From: JAUWVG01 sp964633715
GTDB lineage: Bacteria; Acidobacteriota; Aminicenantia; Aminicenantales; Aminicenantaceae
DNA: 43,588 nt
Reading direction: 5' to 3'
Assembly: GCA_964633715.1 (NCBI GenBank)
Contig: CAZWHQ010000040.1
Coordinates: forward strand, 1 to 43,588
In this document: positions 31,802-40,110 of the stretch, piece after piece
Layout of the letters: the number at the start of each line of letters is the position of its first letter
Numbering within the stretch: position 1 is the first letter of the stretch
Translations under genes and position numbers: made by a program
Notes under the pieces: generated by a model
Databases searched by the model: none
The model's input: only the letters and a program-made list of their open reading frames with translations
Told to the model about the DNA's origin: nothing

Positions 31802-33936
31802 GACACACCCCCATCCTGATTGATTACAACATCTTTGACCTTGGTGCCGCCTTTTTGAGATGTGACCACAACTTTAAGCGGGACGTTTCCTTCAACGGCC
31901 ACGGTCCAGATAACGGTCCTCTTCGTACCTCCCGACGTCACCTCTTTCGGCTGGAGACCACGGCCGCTCCGCATTCCCTGCATTTGTACTTGTCCCTGGG
32001 TCCCGCTTCCGGGACGCCCCCGGGCTGAAAAGCCCGGTATTTCCATCGTTCCCTCCAGCACTCCCAGCCTCTGGAAGGCCGTCCCTTGGAGAAAGGTGAT
32101 TTTATCGCGGTCTCCAACGAGCCAGACAACATCATCCCTGTTACCGGCTAAGTTATCACCTCCGGTCACATGTGTGGCCAATGGACCCTTGTTCTCGATA
32201 ACGGCCGTCACTTCGACGATCTTGACATTTCCTCCTGAGCGGCCTTTGTTAACTGTAACCTGGTCTCCACTCTGGGAAACGGACGCTCCGTCGACTGTCT
32301 TGGACGTGGAAAGAACAACAGCCTTTACTTCTGTGATCGCTACCTCGGGCTGCAGTCCTGTTCTCCAGAATTCATACTGCCAGTGGCGGTCACAGATATC
32401 GATCAGGACCTTTCCTGGCAGCGCGTTGTTGCGGCTGTACTGGGGAAGCCAGCCCCCGATTTCCCCTTCACCCAACTCGGGATGGGTGAATTTGGACCAG
32501 GATTTAAACAGTTTCCCACCGTAATTTTCATCCTGGTACTTGAGAAGGGCCCTCTCCTGGTCTGTTCTGGACGCTCCCTCTTCTAATTCCAGAAGGCCCT
32601 TCATGTCGTTTCGCGGATTCCAAAGCTCGGTTGTCAGGGCATAGGCGCCGTACTGCGAATACATCCAGTCCATCTGTAGGCCGTAGCCGTAGATTCTGTC
32701 CTGGATATCGTTGTAGCTGGCTCTCCATCCTTCGGGCCACTCATAACCTCTAGCGATAGCATATTTGTTTCGTGAAGTCTTGGCCAATTCTTCCTTGATC
32801 CGGGGCAGATCTTGAGGATTTTTCCAGGCCTCGGGGACATCCAGACCATTGACTTCTAGGTATTTCTTGCCCATAACAAAATCGTAAATCGCCCTGTCCT
32901 TGGGAGGGACATTGGTATGCGGGCCTGTTCCGGGTGGTGCATAGGTAAATCCCCCCGATGTGTGATAAAACTGGGCAATCAGGATATTTCGGTGGTTGAC
33001 CATGAATTCGACCATGGCATGAGCCTCGGGACTCGAGGTGGGATAAACTCCCTGGCCACCGGGAAGGATATCATCCGTAAACCATCCCTCAGGGTAATTC
33101 CTATTGACATCGATGCCTCTTTCGGGATCCTCCCCTCTCCGGCCGTCTCCGTCATTGTCCTTGTCTTCGGTAATAACAGAGTACCGCTCCTTGTCCGTAA
33201 CCACTTCCGTGCTCCCCCGGCCCCCTAATCGAATCATAAGACGGGTATCTTTGTCGTCAATGACATAGCGGCCTTGGGGATCTTTGTAGCGAAACTGCAT
33301 AATCAGACCGTCTCCATTGAGGTCGTCAGGACCATCCTCGTTAATTTTTCCGTCTCCATCATCGTCCCTCATTAAACTGTTTTGTCTCTGAGGAATCCCC
33401 TTCTCTACACTATTGAACACACCGTCAGGATTAACGATGGGGCAGATATAGAAGGTCTGTCCATTGACGCGTTGAGTGATTGTCTCATCCTCGCCGTAAC
33501 CGGAGACGAGCTTGTCGATAATATAGAGGCAGACCTCTGTACCTGTGTACTCATTGCCGTGAGTAGAAGCACAAAAGTAGTTGCCGGGTTTTCCCTGATA
33601 GGGCTGCATTTTGGTCACGTTTTGGATGTTTTCTTTACGGCTGTTCCGGAGATGGATATAAGAATCGATGGTTTCACCGGTCTTCATGTTGGAGATGACA
33701 AGAACATAGATGGAACGGTCCATCGTACTTTTTCCTATCTCCAGAAGTTTTGTGATGTTCGGGTAGGCCTGGGCAACAGCCTTGATGTACTTGACTGTTC
33801 CGGTGTAACCGTGGAAATTGTCGAAAGTGATGGGCACTTTTTGGGCTCCCCAAACAGACGACACTGTGCAAATCAGCAGCAGGACAACAATCAATGCCGG
33901 AATCACTTTCATAAAAATTGAAAGCCGATTTTTCAT
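31798..33936 (-). CDS. Secreted M14-family zinc carboxypeptidase, larger partner
   Basis: 712 residues with a signal peptide (about 1-30, SSVWG-A). Zinc ligands H126 and E129 in STHGNEYTGTE; DVNRNYPEGW carries the substrate Arg. Two insertions with DxDGDG loops (MRDDDGDGKINEDGPDDLNG, EDKDNDGDGRRGED) are placed as in its downstream partner, so the two genes probably arose by duplication. The C-terminal 180 residues are a beta-rich domain including a Gly/Arg-rich stretch (SARGRPGSGTQGQVQMQGMR). AAAGGAGGGTT precedes the ATG. Probable role is extracellular peptide digestion, perhaps as a pair with different specificity. Confidence 0.9.
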   Translation of the reverse strand: MKNRLSIFMKVIPALIVVLLLICTVSSVWGAQKVPITFDNFHGYTGTVKYIKAVAQAYPNITKLLEIGKSTMDRSIYVLVISNMKTGETIDSYIHLRNSRKENIQNVTKMQPYQGKPGNYFCASTHGNEYTGTEVCLYIIDKLVSGYGEDETITQRVNGQTFYICPIVNPDGVFNSVEKGIPQRQNSLMRDDDGDGKINEDGPDDLNGDGLIMQFRYKDPQGRYVIDDKDTRLMIRLGGRGSTEVVTDKERYSVITEDKDNDGDGRRGEDPERGIDVNRNYPEGWFTDDILPGGQGVYPTSSPEAHAMVEFMVNHRNILIAQFYHTSGGFTYAPPGTGPHTNVPPKDRAIYDFVMGKKYLEVNGLDVPEAWKNPQDLPRIKEELAKTSRNKYAIARGYEWPEGWRASYNDIQDRIYGYGLQMDWMYSQYGAYALTTELWNPRNDMKGLLELEEGASRTDQERALLKYQDENYGGKLFKSWSKFTHPELGEGEIGGWLPQYSRNNALPGKVLIDICDRHWQYEFWRTGLQPEVAITEVKAVVLSTSKTVDGASVSQSGDQVTVNKGRSGGNVKIVEVTAVIENKGPLATHVTGGDNLAGNRDDVVWLVGDRDKITFLQGTAFQRLGVLEGTMEIPGFSARGRPGSGTQGQVQMQGMRSGRGLQPKEVTSGGTKRTVIWTVAVEGNVPLKVVVTSQKGGTKVKDVVINQDGGVS

Positions 33937-34207
33937 TCTTTAACCCTCCTTTGTTCTATTTTTTAAAATATTTTTCTACAGACTTTTGTCTCCATGGACT
34001 CAAATGTATCGATTTTTGTCGAGAATAACAACTCACTCTCATTGTTTTCGGATCGTTTTTCTTTATCTTATATTTTTTAAAAGAAAAATAAAGTATTTTT
34101 TATGCACTGCGCTGAAAAAATCTAACATAATAGGAAATATCCAGTATTTAACGAGATTTATAATGGCTTCTGGCTCTGATTACGGATGTCATTTCATGAG
34201 CACTGAA

Positions 34208-34471
34208 TTATTCATAAAACGTCCACATCCGGATGATTTTCACGATTTTCTCTTTTTCAAGAATCTGGTAGACAAGGCTATGTTGAAAATTAATTTTTCT
34301 CGAGAAGGCACCTGCAAGATCGCCGACAAGTTTCTCATATGAAGGAGGCTTTTGAAACGGATTAGATTGGAGAATCTCAAAAAGCGCTTCTGCATTTGAT
34401 TTCAATCTAGAATTTGTAATCTTTAGAGCATCTTTCTGGGCAAGCTCTGTGAATAAAACTTTCCAACTCAC
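34208..34471 (-). CDS. YoeB/Txe-type toxin, possible loss of catalytic His
   Basis: 87 residues of the RelE-superfamily YoeB/Txe type: MSWKVLFTELAQKDALKI, then PSYEKLVGDLAGAFSRKINF and HSLVYQILEKEKIVKIIRMW. Family members end in ...(R/W)(T/Y)HY, where His and Tyr are needed for ribosome-dependent mRNA cleavage. Here the end reads MWTFYE, with Phe where the His is expected, so the toxin may be weak or inactive. The start overlaps the antitoxin stop by four bases. Confidence 0.85.
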   Translation of the reverse strand: MSWKVLFTELAQKDALKITNSRLKSNAEALFEILQSNPFQKPPSYEKLVGDLAGAFSRKINFQHSLVYQILEKEKIVKIIRMWTFYE

Positions 34472-34755
34472 CAGTCGATTTCCTCAAGACACGCATCAAC
34501 TGGAGTACTGAGCCCTTTGCGGATTGTTTCACGCATTCCGGAAATAGAAAGCAGATTTAGAGTTTCCTGAATGGCTTTCCAATCTTCTTCTGATAAAAGA
34601 ACCGCATTTCCCCGTTTGCCGGTAATGGTTATAGGATTATGGGAAGAAGTGACTTCATCGATAAGCTGATAGAGTTTAGACCGTGCATTGGTCGCTTTAA
34701 TTATAGGCAATTTGATTTCCGATGTAATAGTACGCAATTCCATGCGTTTATTCAA
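34468..34755 (-). CDS. Phd/YefM-type antitoxin
   Basis: 95 residues. LPIIKATNARSKLYQLIDEV, then NPITITGKRGNAVLLSEEDW form the Phd/YefM DNA-binding and dimer fold, and LLSISGMRETIRKGL continues into the toxin-binding C-terminus. The first in-frame Met lies at 34755; M5 at 34743 is an alternative start. It is the first gene of the operon with the YoeB-type toxin and should repress it. Confidence 0.9.
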   Translation of the reverse strand: MNKRMELRTITSEIKLPIIKATNARSKLYQLIDEVTSSHNPITITGKRGNAVLLSEEDWKAIQETLNLLSISGMRETIRKGLSTPVDACLEEIDW

Positions 34756-34847
34756 TATTATTTTATCTCCTCAAAAAACAGCAGCTAAGAAGCCGGCAAC
34801 CCAAAAAATCCCAATAAAGAGACCTTTAATAAAAAACTAAGAATCAC

Positions 34848-35165
34848 TTAAAGTTTCTTCCCGCAGGATGGGCAGAAGGTAAAATCTGAAGCGAGCCCTC
34901 GGCCACAGCGTATGCATCTTCTTACTGATGAATTGTATCTTTCTTTGATGTTATTCCCCTCTTCATCAAATTCCGCACCGCAATTTTCACAGCGGAGAAG
35001 AGGCGCGCCTTTTTTTACCGGGAAAAGCGGGATAAAAAACAAACTCAAATAGTGATCCATTCGTATAAGGGACAAATCCATCCGGTTGCAAGAAGGGCAA
35101 GATCTTGGCTGCTTGTCCAGACGGGTCTTCTTTGGTTGAACTCCTCCAATCAGAAAAAACATCAA
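34848..35165 (-). CDS. Zinc-ribbon protein with two Cys4 motifs
   Basis: 105 residues. CPSCN...CENCG forms one split zinc ribbon around a hydrophobic stretch (YLSLFFIPLFPVKKG), and CIRCG...CPSCG at the C-terminus forms a second. The first part matches the zinc-ribbon family with a membrane-like FFIPLFP segment. Function unknown, perhaps a small metal-binding or membrane-associated protein. It ends about 90 bp upstream of yefM and probably has its own transcription unit. Confidence 0.7.
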   Translation of the reverse strand: MMFFLIGGVQPKKTRLDKQPRSCPSCNRMDLSLIRMDHYLSLFFIPLFPVKKGAPLLRCENCGAEFDEEGNNIKERYNSSVRRCIRCGRGLASDFTFCPSCGKKL

Positions 35166-35210
35166 TTTCTCACAGAATTTTATAATAGTCCAATTTGGAT
35201 TTATTTTGGG

Positions 35211-35387
35211 TTAGACCTGCTCTCGGTTTCTAATTGACTTAAATTTAGAGCCATCGGCTTAGGAGTGTTCTCCTGCAAGTTCATGTTCTTTGTTCCTGGT
35301 TTAATAGAGTTAATAATCTTTTGCACGTCTTCCTCATACTTCAAAAAGAAGACTCAAGATGCCCATCACAAATACGGTTTTTTTCAT
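35211..35387 (-). pseudogene. Frameshifted small secreted-protein gene
   Basis: GGAGG precedes an ATG at 35387 that opens MKKTVFVMGILSLLFEV, a clear signal-peptide start, but a TGA follows at once. In the next frame the sequence continues YEEDVQKIINSIKPGTKN and ends ALNLSQLETESRSNPK at 35211. A one-base shift would join them into a secreted peptide of about 58 residues. No family recognised. Confidence 0.45.
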
Positions 35388-35489
35388 ACCCACAAACCTC
35401 CTTCTGGATATATAAAGGACAAATAATGTGGCATATCAACTGACAATTATTATCATTGATTTAATAATCACAGTCAATTTTATAAGGAA

Positions 35490-35642
35490 TTGAAAAGAAT
35501 CTTGGAATCAGGCCAAACTCCAGACAAGCTGTCCAAACTTGAAGTTGAGAAAATAATTTGGAAGAATTCTTTGGAGTATGATAAAAATATACTTAAAGTC
35601 TTTCAGTATAGATTTACACAATATAAAGAAAGGAGGAGATAA
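35490..35642 (+). CDS. Possible small ORF or gene tail upstream of the amidohydrolase
   Basis: A frame starting at a TTG (35490), with AAGG just upstream, encodes 50 residues: KRILESGQTPDKLSKLEVEK, IIWKNSLEYDKNILKVFQYR, FTQYKERRR. The amino-acid pattern is helix-like and coding in style. The last codons AGG AGG AGA also serve as the ribosome binding site of the amidohydrolase, whose ATG begins one base after the stop. It could be a leader peptide or the relic tail of another gene. No family recognised. Confidence 0.35.
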   Translation: MKRILESGQTPDKLSKLEVEKIIWKNSLEYDKNILKVFQYRFTQYKERRR

Positions 35643-35643
35643 A

Positions 35644-37380
35644 ATGAATAATGGAAAACGATTGTTTAGTATCGTTTCAATTTTTATGCTGCTTGTGTTG
35701 GGCACTCTCGCATTGGCAGCAGTTAATGAGGTTCAGGAGGCGGATAAAGTTTACGTCAACGGGAATATCTATACTGTAAACAAAGGATTCAGCATGGCTT
35801 CTGCAATGGCCGTCAAAGATGGGCAGTTCATCTACGTGGGGGATGATGCTGGAGCGAAAGACTATATTGGTCCTCTGACCTTTGTTTTTGATCTAAAAGG
35901 CAAAACGGTCATCCCCGGCTTACATGATGCCCATGTGCATATCAGGTACGGAGAAAGAGAATTGTATCCACGAACTCCAGATATCAGAGCCACAATTGGT
36001 GAGTGGGCTTCTGTAGAGCGAATGCAGGAAGTGATAAAGCGCTGTTTAGCGACTGGAGAAGGAATGCGGCCGGGACCTGAGCCGCGGTGGCTTGTATTGA
36101 GTGGTTGGATGTCAGATGTCTGGGACCCACCTGAATTCCGGAAGGAACTGATCGATGCCGTTGCCCCAAATAATCCTGTTTATATTAGCCGATACACACA
36201 TGGCAGTGGTGCTAACAGCAAAGCCCTAGAACTTGCCGGCATTACTCGTGACACTCCAGATCCATCAGGCGGACATATCAAGAAGGATAAAAATGGGGAA
36301 CCCACAGGCGAATTTGTCGAAAGGGCACCTTCACAATTAACACGTCTTATCCCTCCCCTGCCTCGAATGAGTGATTATGAGATAAGTCGTAACCTCGTAG
36401 AAGGGACTCAGTTGGCCGTGGCCAGCGGACTTACGACTATTCATGGGGCCAGCATGACAAGCTATGAGGAGCTTCAAAGACGAATAAAACTTTACGAAGT
36501 CGGTTTGCTCAGGATAAGAATCAATGAGATGGTCAGAGAGGATGCGGCGAAAAAGCTGGGTAAACCCTTTAACTATAATAATAAATACTTCGTCCGATCA
36601 GTCAAGGCTTTTGCAGATGGGGCTTTGGGGTCAAGAGGTGCACTGTTCCTTGAAGAATACAGCGACTATCCAGGGTACTATGGGGAAGCCAGACAAAGTG
36701 AAGATCAGATTGCTAAATCTGCAACTGAACTGCTCAAAATTGGTTTCAATATGAGAATACATTGTATTGGAGACGGGGCTAACCGAACGGCCATTAACGC
36801 CTACGAAAGGGCTCTGAAGGCAACTGGAATTGACGGAAAAAAGGCCAGGTTTTCTCTTGAGCATTGTCAGGTCCTCACCCCTGAAGACATCCCCAGACTT
36901 GCCAAACTGGGAATTGTGGCTTCTATGCAGCCATTACATGCAACTGAGGATATGAATTTTGCTGAGGCCAGGATGGGGCCTGAACGTTTAAAATATGCCT
37001 ACATTTGGAAAGATTTGTTGAACCTTGGTGTTGTCGTGGCTACAGGGACCGATTATTCTGTATCTCCATACAATCCATTTTACACATTGCACGCTGCTGT
37101 AACTAGACAGGACCGGAATAATAATCCTCCGGGGGGCTGGATACCGGAACAGGCTATGACAAGAGAGGAGGCTTTACGGGCGGCCACCATGGGAGGTGCC
37201 TACGTTATGTTTGCAGAAGACATTTTAGGATCTATTGAGGTAGACAAACTTGCTGATTTTGTGGTCATTCCTGTGGATTATATGACTATCCTGGCAGAAG
37301 ATATCTGGAAGATCAAACCGGACATGACAGTTATAGGTGGTGAGGTCGTCTATACAAAACCAGTGCAAGCCCAAAAATAA
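35644..37380 (+). CDS. Secreted amidohydrolase (YtcJ/NfdA-like, metal-dependent hydrolase superfamily)
   Basis: 578 residues from the ATG at 35644, preceded by AGGAGGAG. Signal peptide about residues 1-25 (TLALAA). KVYVNGNIYTVNKGF begins the beta-sandwich, GLHDAHVHIR gives the first metal HxH, and MRIHCIGDGANRTA, SLEHCQVLTPEDIPR and ATGTDYSVSPYNPF complete the TIM-barrel metal and catalytic sites. It resembles N-substituted formamide deformylase and YtcJ proteins, which hydrolyse small amides. Substrate unknown; export fits the other secreted peptidases in the window. Confidence 0.9.
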   Translation: MNNGKRLFSIVSIFMLLVLGTLALAAVNEVQEADKVYVNGNIYTVNKGFSMASAMAVKDGQFIYVGDDAGAKDYIGPLTFVFDLKGKTVIPGLHDAHVHIRYGERELYPRTPDIRATIGEWASVERMQEVIKRCLATGEGMRPGPEPRWLVLSGWMSDVWDPPEFRKELIDAVAPNNPVYISRYTHGSGANSKALELAGITRDTPDPSGGHIKKDKNGEPTGEFVERAPSQLTRLIPPLPRMSDYEISRNLVEGTQLAVASGLTTIHGASMTSYEELQRRIKLYEVGLLRIRINEMVREDAAKKLGKPFNYNNKYFVRSVKAFADGALGSRGALFLEEYSDYPGYYGEARQSEDQIAKSATELLKIGFNMRIHCIGDGANRTAINAYERALKATGIDGKKARFSLEHCQVLTPEDIPRLAKLGIVASMQPLHATEDMNFAEARMGPERLKYAYIWKDLLNLGVVVATGTDYSVSPYNPFYTLHAAVTRQDRNNNPPGGWIPEQAMTREEALRAATMGGAYVMFAEDILGSIEVDKLADFVVIPVDYMTILAEDIWKIKPDMTVIGGEVVYTKPVQAQK

Positions 37381-37403
37381 CTGTATTCTTATAAAACTTT
37401 AGA

Positions 37404-37916
37404 TCATTTTTTGATGGTGTACCTAACCACAACAGGGAATTCATCTGCCTCTGCGATGTAGAGGCGGCCTTTGTTGTCGATGGCATAGGGGAATCCATTT
37501 AAAATCTGCGAGAAAAGGGATTTTCCGCTCTTGTTGTAAATGAGGATCTTACGTGCCATCATGTCAAGTATGGCAAATTCTCCATCCGGAGTGACAGCTA
37601 AAATCGGATTGAAGGACACTTCTTCAGGACCCTGTCCCCTCTTAATTGTGAAGGAATTGAGGAAAGTTCCCTTTTTGTCAAACTTCTGAATCCTGTAGTC
37701 CTTAACGTCAAGAATATAGATGTTTTCTTGTTTATCTAGATCGACATCTGAAATGGCACTGAAGATAAAATTGGGATCACCGGAATTTTTACCAATGACC
37801 AGATCTTCAGTGAATTTAAGTGACTGTTTTTCAGCTATTAATTCTGCTGGAACAAGATTTAGTGTTAAAAAAACAAGGGCAATCATAAATGCTGACTGTG
37901 TTCTTTGAACATCCAT
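37404..37916 (-). pseudogene. NHL/6-bladed beta-propeller gene, probably internally deleted
   Basis: 170 residues where the family (secreted 6-bladed propellers) usually has about 370. The N-terminus has a signal segment (MIALVFLTLNLVPAELIAE) and the first blades (DLDKQENIYILDVKDYRIQK); the C-terminus (GRLYIAEADEFPVVVRY) looks like the normal last blade. About three blades seem to be missing in the middle without breaking the frame, so it may be a stub rather than a working protein. No partner gene is evident. Confidence 0.6.
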
Positions 37917-38112
37917 TGTTTCCTCCTAAGTTATATAATACTCATCTTTAAAAAAATACGTTTCAAATAATTGATATTAAACTCATGAATGGAAATGAGA
38001 CTCAAAGAGATTTATATAATGTCCAATGTAGGATAAAATATTCAACATAAAATTTTTCATAAAAGATGAAAATAATAAATCCTCATCCGTTACTCAAACT
38101 GGGGTTATTGGG

Positions 38113-39024
38113 ATGAAAAAAAAGTTTTTTATTTTGGGTGTTTTCCTCTTGATATCTGTTGTTGTATGGAACTGGGCACAATATAAGAAATTTCCGATGC
38201 AAAAAGGGGTATATTTGGGGCAGAGACCTCCTGGGGCAACTGCTGAAGTTTTTGCTCCGGGAATTTTCTCATTCATTCAAGGAGAGTATGGTATAGCCTT
38301 TTCCCCTGATGGAAAAGACTGTTTCTTTTCTGTGAAGGAATCGTCTGGACGGGAAAGCATGCAGTTTATGTCCGGTCAGGGTTCTTTCTGGACTCCTCCT
38401 CAAAATGCTCCGTTTGTGAGCCGTTTTAACGACTGTGATCCCTTTTTCTCTTCTGATGGCCAAAGGCTTTATTTTATTTCCACACGTCCAGATAAGGGCA
38501 GAGCTGAAAAAGATTGGGATATCTGGTACGTGAAGAGGACCAAAAGGGGTTGGTCTGAAGCTATAAACATCGGCTCTCCGGTAAACTCCGCTATGAATGA
38601 GTATTATGTTTCAATAACAAAAGACGGAACAATCTACTTTGCTTCCAATAGAACCAGCGGGTCAGGATCATATGATATCTACAGGTGCAGGCTTGAAGAT
38701 GGAAGATATACAAGAGTAGTAAACCTAGGAGATGCGATAAATTCAAAGCATATGGAACATGATCCGTTTATTGCCCCAGATGAAAGCTATCTTATATTTA
38801 CTTCTGTTGAGAGAAGCGACGGATTTGGAGAAGGAGACTTGTATATTAGCTTTCGAGGAAAAGATGGCACCTGGAACGAGGCCAAAAATTTGGGAAAAGC
38901 CTTCAACACAAGTGGTTATGACTTCTGTCCTATGGTTTCCCCAAATGGAAAGTATTTTTTCTTCGCTAGAAATGGAGAAATTTATTGGGTGAGGATAGAA
39001 ACAATCCTGAGTTTAAATCAATAA
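38113..39024 (+). CDS. PD40/TolB-like beta-propeller protein
   Basis: 303 residues, signal or membrane anchor at about 1-22 (FFILGVFLLISVVVWNWAQY). Repeated blades read YGIAFSPDGKDCFFSVKES, CDPFFSSDGQRLYFISTRPD, YYVSITKDGTIYFASNRTSG, DPFIAPDESYLIFTSVERSD and FCPMVSPNGKYFFFARNGE, the WD40-like PD40 pattern. GSYDIYRCRL and GEGDLYISFRGKDG are the usual connectors. It is probably a surface or periplasmic binding protein. It appears complete, with five to six blades. Confidence 0.8.
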   Translation: MKKKFFILGVFLLISVVVWNWAQYKKFPMQKGVYLGQRPPGATAEVFAPGIFSFIQGEYGIAFSPDGKDCFFSVKESSGRESMQFMSGQGSFWTPPQNAPFVSRFNDCDPFFSSDGQRLYFISTRPDKGRAEKDWDIWYVKRTKRGWSEAINIGSPVNSAMNEYYVSITKDGTIYFASNRTSGSGSYDIYRCRLEDGRYTRVVNLGDAINSKHMEHDPFIAPDESYLIFTSVERSDGFGEGDLYISFRGKDGTWNEAKNLGKAFNTSGYDFCPMVSPNGKYFFFARNGEIYWVRIETILSLNQ

Positions 39025-39082
39025 ATCTGAATAAGAGCTGGCAGGTTATAAAAAGCAGTCCGAGTTTATTTCTGTCCTTAGG

Positions 39083-39187
39083 TTATTTAATTTCTTTTAA
39101 ACTGGACTCGGCCAGTTTTTCGATCTGTTTTAGCCTGGTATCAGCAGTTTCAAAAAAATCTTTATCGAATTTATCTGGAAATTTATT
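39083..39187 (-). pseudogene. C-terminal remnant of an unknown gene, cut at the tandem dyad
   Basis: The minus strand has an open frame NKFPDKFDKDFFETADTRLK, then QIEKLAESSLKEIK and a stop at 39085-39083. It reads like a charged, helical protein end, has no start, and enters the tandem dyad at 39190 directly. The same kind of break at a dyad is seen for ImmA at 11279. No family recognised. Confidence 0.4.
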
Positions 39188-39189
39188 TC

Positions 39190-39226
39190 TGTTCAACTGC
39201 GAACATACACTGTTCGGGAATAAACA
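39190..39226 (+). promoter_or_regulatory. Tandem dyad (candidate enhancer-binding-protein site), copy D
   Basis: TGTTCAACTGCGAACA (39190-39205) and TGTTCGGGAATAAACA (39211-39226), starts 21 bp apart. The first starts 77 bp before the -24 GG at 39267. Confidence 0.7.
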
Positions 39227-39264
39227 TAGTTTGAATTAATATTGTGCAACCTCGGAAGAACTTA

Positions 39265-39280
39265 TTGGCATATTTATTGC
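39265..39280 (+). promoter_or_regulatory. Sigma-54 promoter of the deleted permease at 39338
   Basis: TTGGCATATTTATTGC, GG at 39267-39268 and GC at 39279-39280 with 10 bp between. The predicted leader to the ATG at 39338 is about 46 nt. Confidence 0.8.
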
Positions 39281-39337
39281 ATCAAGAATAGAAATATAAG
39301 TGAATAATAAAAAATAGTTCTGGCAAAGAGGATTCTC

Positions 39338-39898
39338 ATGATCAAGACTTATCTCAAAGTGGCTTACAGAAATCTTGTAAGACACAGGCTGTTCTCTTTT
39401 ATTAACATTTTTGGCCTGGAAGAGGGAGATGAAAGAACCGCACTTACAGAACCAAGTACAATAGTATTAACCAGAAAAAATGCGATTAAATATTTTGGTA
39501 CGGATAATGTTATTGGACAATCACTTCGTGTTGAACAGGGAGGAGAGCTGCTTGATTACACTGTAACCGGAATTTTAAAGGAGGTGCCGAAGAATTCGCA
39601 TATTCATTTTGACATGCTGATGTCTATTGCTTCCTTTTCAACTGACTTTTTTGCCAATATGAGGAGTAATTATCTGTATACCTATGTTCTTATCAGTGAA
39701 AACGCTACAAAACAAGCGTTAAAACAAAGCTTAAAAACATTTGTTGAAAAACGCTTGGAACCTGCATATGATGACTTGACCGCCCATGGCCTTGGTATCC
39801 ACGAAGTGCTTGAAGTGCAGCTCTTCCCAATAACCAATATCCATCTGAACACTATCTTTCGACTAAAACAATTTGTCGGGATTGCTATGACAAAATGA
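39338..39898 (+). pseudogene. Orphan permease with internal deletion and 3' truncation
   Basis: 186 residues of about 800. It starts as a normal short-form permease (MIKTYLKVAYRNLVRHRLFS, FINIFGL), but instead of TM1 it jumps to EEGDERTALTEPSTIVLTRK, which is normally about 110 residues further on in the periplasmic core. It then follows the core to LFPITNIHLNTIFRLKQF and stops before the FtsX membrane block. It therefore has no membrane segment. Both breaks look like deletions; the first is in frame. The tandem dyad and sigma-54 promoter upstream are intact. Confidence 0.8.
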
Positions 39899-40050
39899 GC
39901 CCTGAGGAGAGAAGATTTGCTAAACAGCCCAAGGCGATCCATGCTTTGACAACCACAGCCTTCACTATCGATGGATACAAGATTATCAAATCATTAGGTG
40001 TTGTCCGCGGAGTTCTGGTTCGCTCCTGTGTTACGGAACGGCCGTTATAA
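39895..40050 (+). CDS. Truncated YbjQ-like (UPF0145) protein
   Basis: 51 residues: MSPEERRFAKQPKAIHALTT, TAFTIDGYKIIKSLGVVRGV, LVRSCVTERPL. The central TTTxTIDGYKIIKSLGVVRG resembles the beginning of the YbjQ/DUF74 heavy-metal-binding-like fold (TTTNTIEGKKIVEYLGVVSG), whose normal length is about 105. The second half is missing; a shifted frame (YNEARIAQAK) may be its C-terminal helix. The ATG overlaps the permease-stub stop as ATGA, although this junction is probably accidental. Confidence 0.45.
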   Translation: MSPEERRFAKQPKAIHALTTTAFTIDGYKIIKSLGVVRGVLVRSCVTERPL

Positions 40051-40110
40051 TGAAGCCAGAATAGCACAAGCTAAGTTTTTCACCTTATTGTTAGGCGGAA
40101 CCTATATCTA

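Noticed and set aside
35428..35445. GTGGCATATCAACTGACA upstream of the amidohydrolase as a sigma-54 promoter
   Set aside because: The -12 position reads GA instead of GC, and it lies about 200 bp before the gene without the dyad pair.
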